Shown here in pieces: positions 58,872-60,000 of a stretch of DNA of 60,000 nt (position 1 is its first letter; every line of letters begins with the position of its first letter). Position numbers and translations under genes: made by a program. The stretch is from the NCBI GenBank assembly GCA_903813345.2, contig CAIIXF020000011.1, positions 32,854,166 to 32,914,165 of the forward strand. The letters are read 5' to 3'. The notes beneath the pieces were generated by a model. It made no database searches. It worked only from the letters and a program-made list of their open reading frames with translations, and had not been told where the DNA came from. This DNA comes from Owenia fusiformis (lineage: Eukaryota > Annelida > Polychaeta > Sabellida > Oweniidae).

Positions 58872-59535
58872 CCTACAGTATATGAATAGGTACATTTTAA
58901 TATATAACATTATGGGGGTAAGCGTTTCATAGTTGGTCACGACGCCAGAAGTACAAAGTATTGTTCCGAATTTTTGAATTTCGTGTTAGATTACGGTAAT
59001 CACACCTGAAGCATGGTTTTTGTTTTTGATAAATTACAATAAAGTTTAATAATATTCCTATGCGTATTTTGTGAAATTGTGTTGACGTTTATTTAAGTTA
59101 CAAGGTGTAACGGTGCATTATATTTGATTAATCAGTATCTGAAAGTTTGATTTAAGTACTTCTACACGCTTTTACATTAGTCCCAATCACGCAAATCCCT
59201 TGAATGTCCCGGGACATCCTGCAAATTTAGGTGGATGTCCTGCGAAATCCCGCAAATTTAGGGCACTTTGTCTAAAAAATCTGTCCCTCTATGAAGTTTT
59301 TGGTGGTACACCTGTTAACTGTCCCGCAATTAGGGTGTTTGTCCCTCGAATGGTCCCGCGAAATCCCGCGAATTTGATAAAAAAAATCTCCTATTAGCGC
59401 AATCACGCAAATCCCTTAAATGTCCCGCAAAATCCCGCGAATTTAGTAGATGTCCCACAAAATCCCGCGAATTTTGGGCACTGGGTCTAAAAAACCTGTC
59501 CCGCGAGAAAATCTTTAGGGGTTGACAGTACTGAT

Positions 59536-60000
59536 AAGGTATCTGCATATTTGTTATGCACCCTTCAAAGATTTGTGTGAAACTTGGGAAGGGCTTTGAA
59601 AATTGATAAAATAACGATGTTCTATCAAATTCTCTACCCCGCAAGCAAACTATTGAGTCAATCCTCCTGATAGCAATAATAGCAGGCCAAATATAGTCGA
59701 ATTCGGACTATTCTTTCAATCACTGGGCGTCATAGACAGGATTGATAATAAATAAGTGAATGTGTTAAAATTAATAGAGAGTTCATTCTGAAATACTCTT
59801 ATATCAAGGAATGGACAAATGAAGCAAAGAAAAAAGGACTTAAAAAAACATGGCGCATGTGAGCATGCATGATTCTAAGTTTAAACTGACCAGATTATTT
59901 GATATTTTGAGCACATGAATTCTAATCCTAAAAATTGAACCAGAAATAACGAACCCTACGGAGAATGCCCCTACTTCAGTTAATCAAAATTATGAACTCA
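59536..60000. other. Non-coding DNA at the right edge
   Basis: Nothing recognisable. The ACAD8 first exon and promoter could lie here or beyond. Confidence 0.4.

Larger units (their letters stand above)
57530..59535. repeat. Repeat region rich in CCCGCGAA(A)TTT, interrupted by a foldback element
   Basis: 57533-57660 and 59160-59520 are dense in TGTCCCGCGAATTTGAT-type words in the same orientation, unusually CpG-rich for this DNA. The outer ends GAGCTGTCAAGTGTCCC (57530) and GGGGTTGACAGTACTGAT (59519) are weakly inverted. One larger element may therefore have been split by the 57924-58794 insertion. Small frames in it are not genes. Confidence 0.6.

Overview
The window is eukaryotic nuclear DNA, AT-rich, with small GT-AG split exons, many short inverted-repeat transposons, Penelope and LINE remnants and recurrent poly-G runs. 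Gene content (a PARP4 with fused VIT and vWA domains, ACAD8, atypical dual-specificity phosphatases, a secreted LRR protein, a secreted N-formylglutamate-amidohydrolase-like protein) and frequent ACATGTA-type words suggest a marine invertebrate bilaterian such as a mollusc or an ambulacrarian. I cannot place it more finely from sequence alone.

Layout. 0-4 kb: two minisatellite arrays (a 155-bp higher-order repeat of ~26-bp monomers, and a 40-bp repeat) around a TAA-flanked MITE. 4.25-19.3 kb, minus strand: PARP4, reconstructed here as 25 consecutive exons with intact frame (1,210 codons), lacking only the C-terminal part, which I did not find. Intron 23 contains seven extra 146-bp tandem copies of the start of exon 24 with its splice acceptor. 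Intron 16 hosts an intronless secreted LRR gene on the opposite strand. Other introns carry small MITEs, a LINE tail and a Penelope fragment. 19.4-20.5 kb: a foldback element with ~205-bp arms just upstream of PARP4, enclosing CRE and CCAAT motifs. 20.5-31 kb: mostly non-autonomous transposons, a RecQ-like helicase fragment, a tRNA-like sequence and a hairpin-rich GC patch. 31.5-33.0 kb (+): an intronless ankyrin/SOCS-box gene. 35.1-35.7 and 45.2-45.8 kb (+): two intronless-CDS dual-specificity phosphatases, both with a 3' splice site just before the ATG. 38.5-40.3 kb (+): a decayed copy of a repetitive gene family carrying acidic motifs reminiscent of FEN/XPG nucleases. 46.9-48.9 kb: a ~310-350-bp tandem repeat. 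49.5-51.0 kb: two adjacent foldback elements with TA duplications. 51.4-52.3 kb (+): the amidohydrolase-like gene. 53.0-57.4 kb (-): ACAD8, nine exons, lacking only the leader exon. 57.5-59.5 kb: a CCCGCGAATTT-rich repeat interrupted by a foldback element with ~320-bp arms.

The genes are not an operon or an obvious pathway. PARP4 (vault-associated ADP-ribosylation), ACAD8 (mitochondrial valine catabolism), the phosphatases and the ASB-like adaptor are separate eukaryotic transcription units. The most striking signal is the exon-derived 146-bp array inside PARP4. No clearly new biological system is visible. Exon boundaries were worked out by hand and may be off by a base or so.
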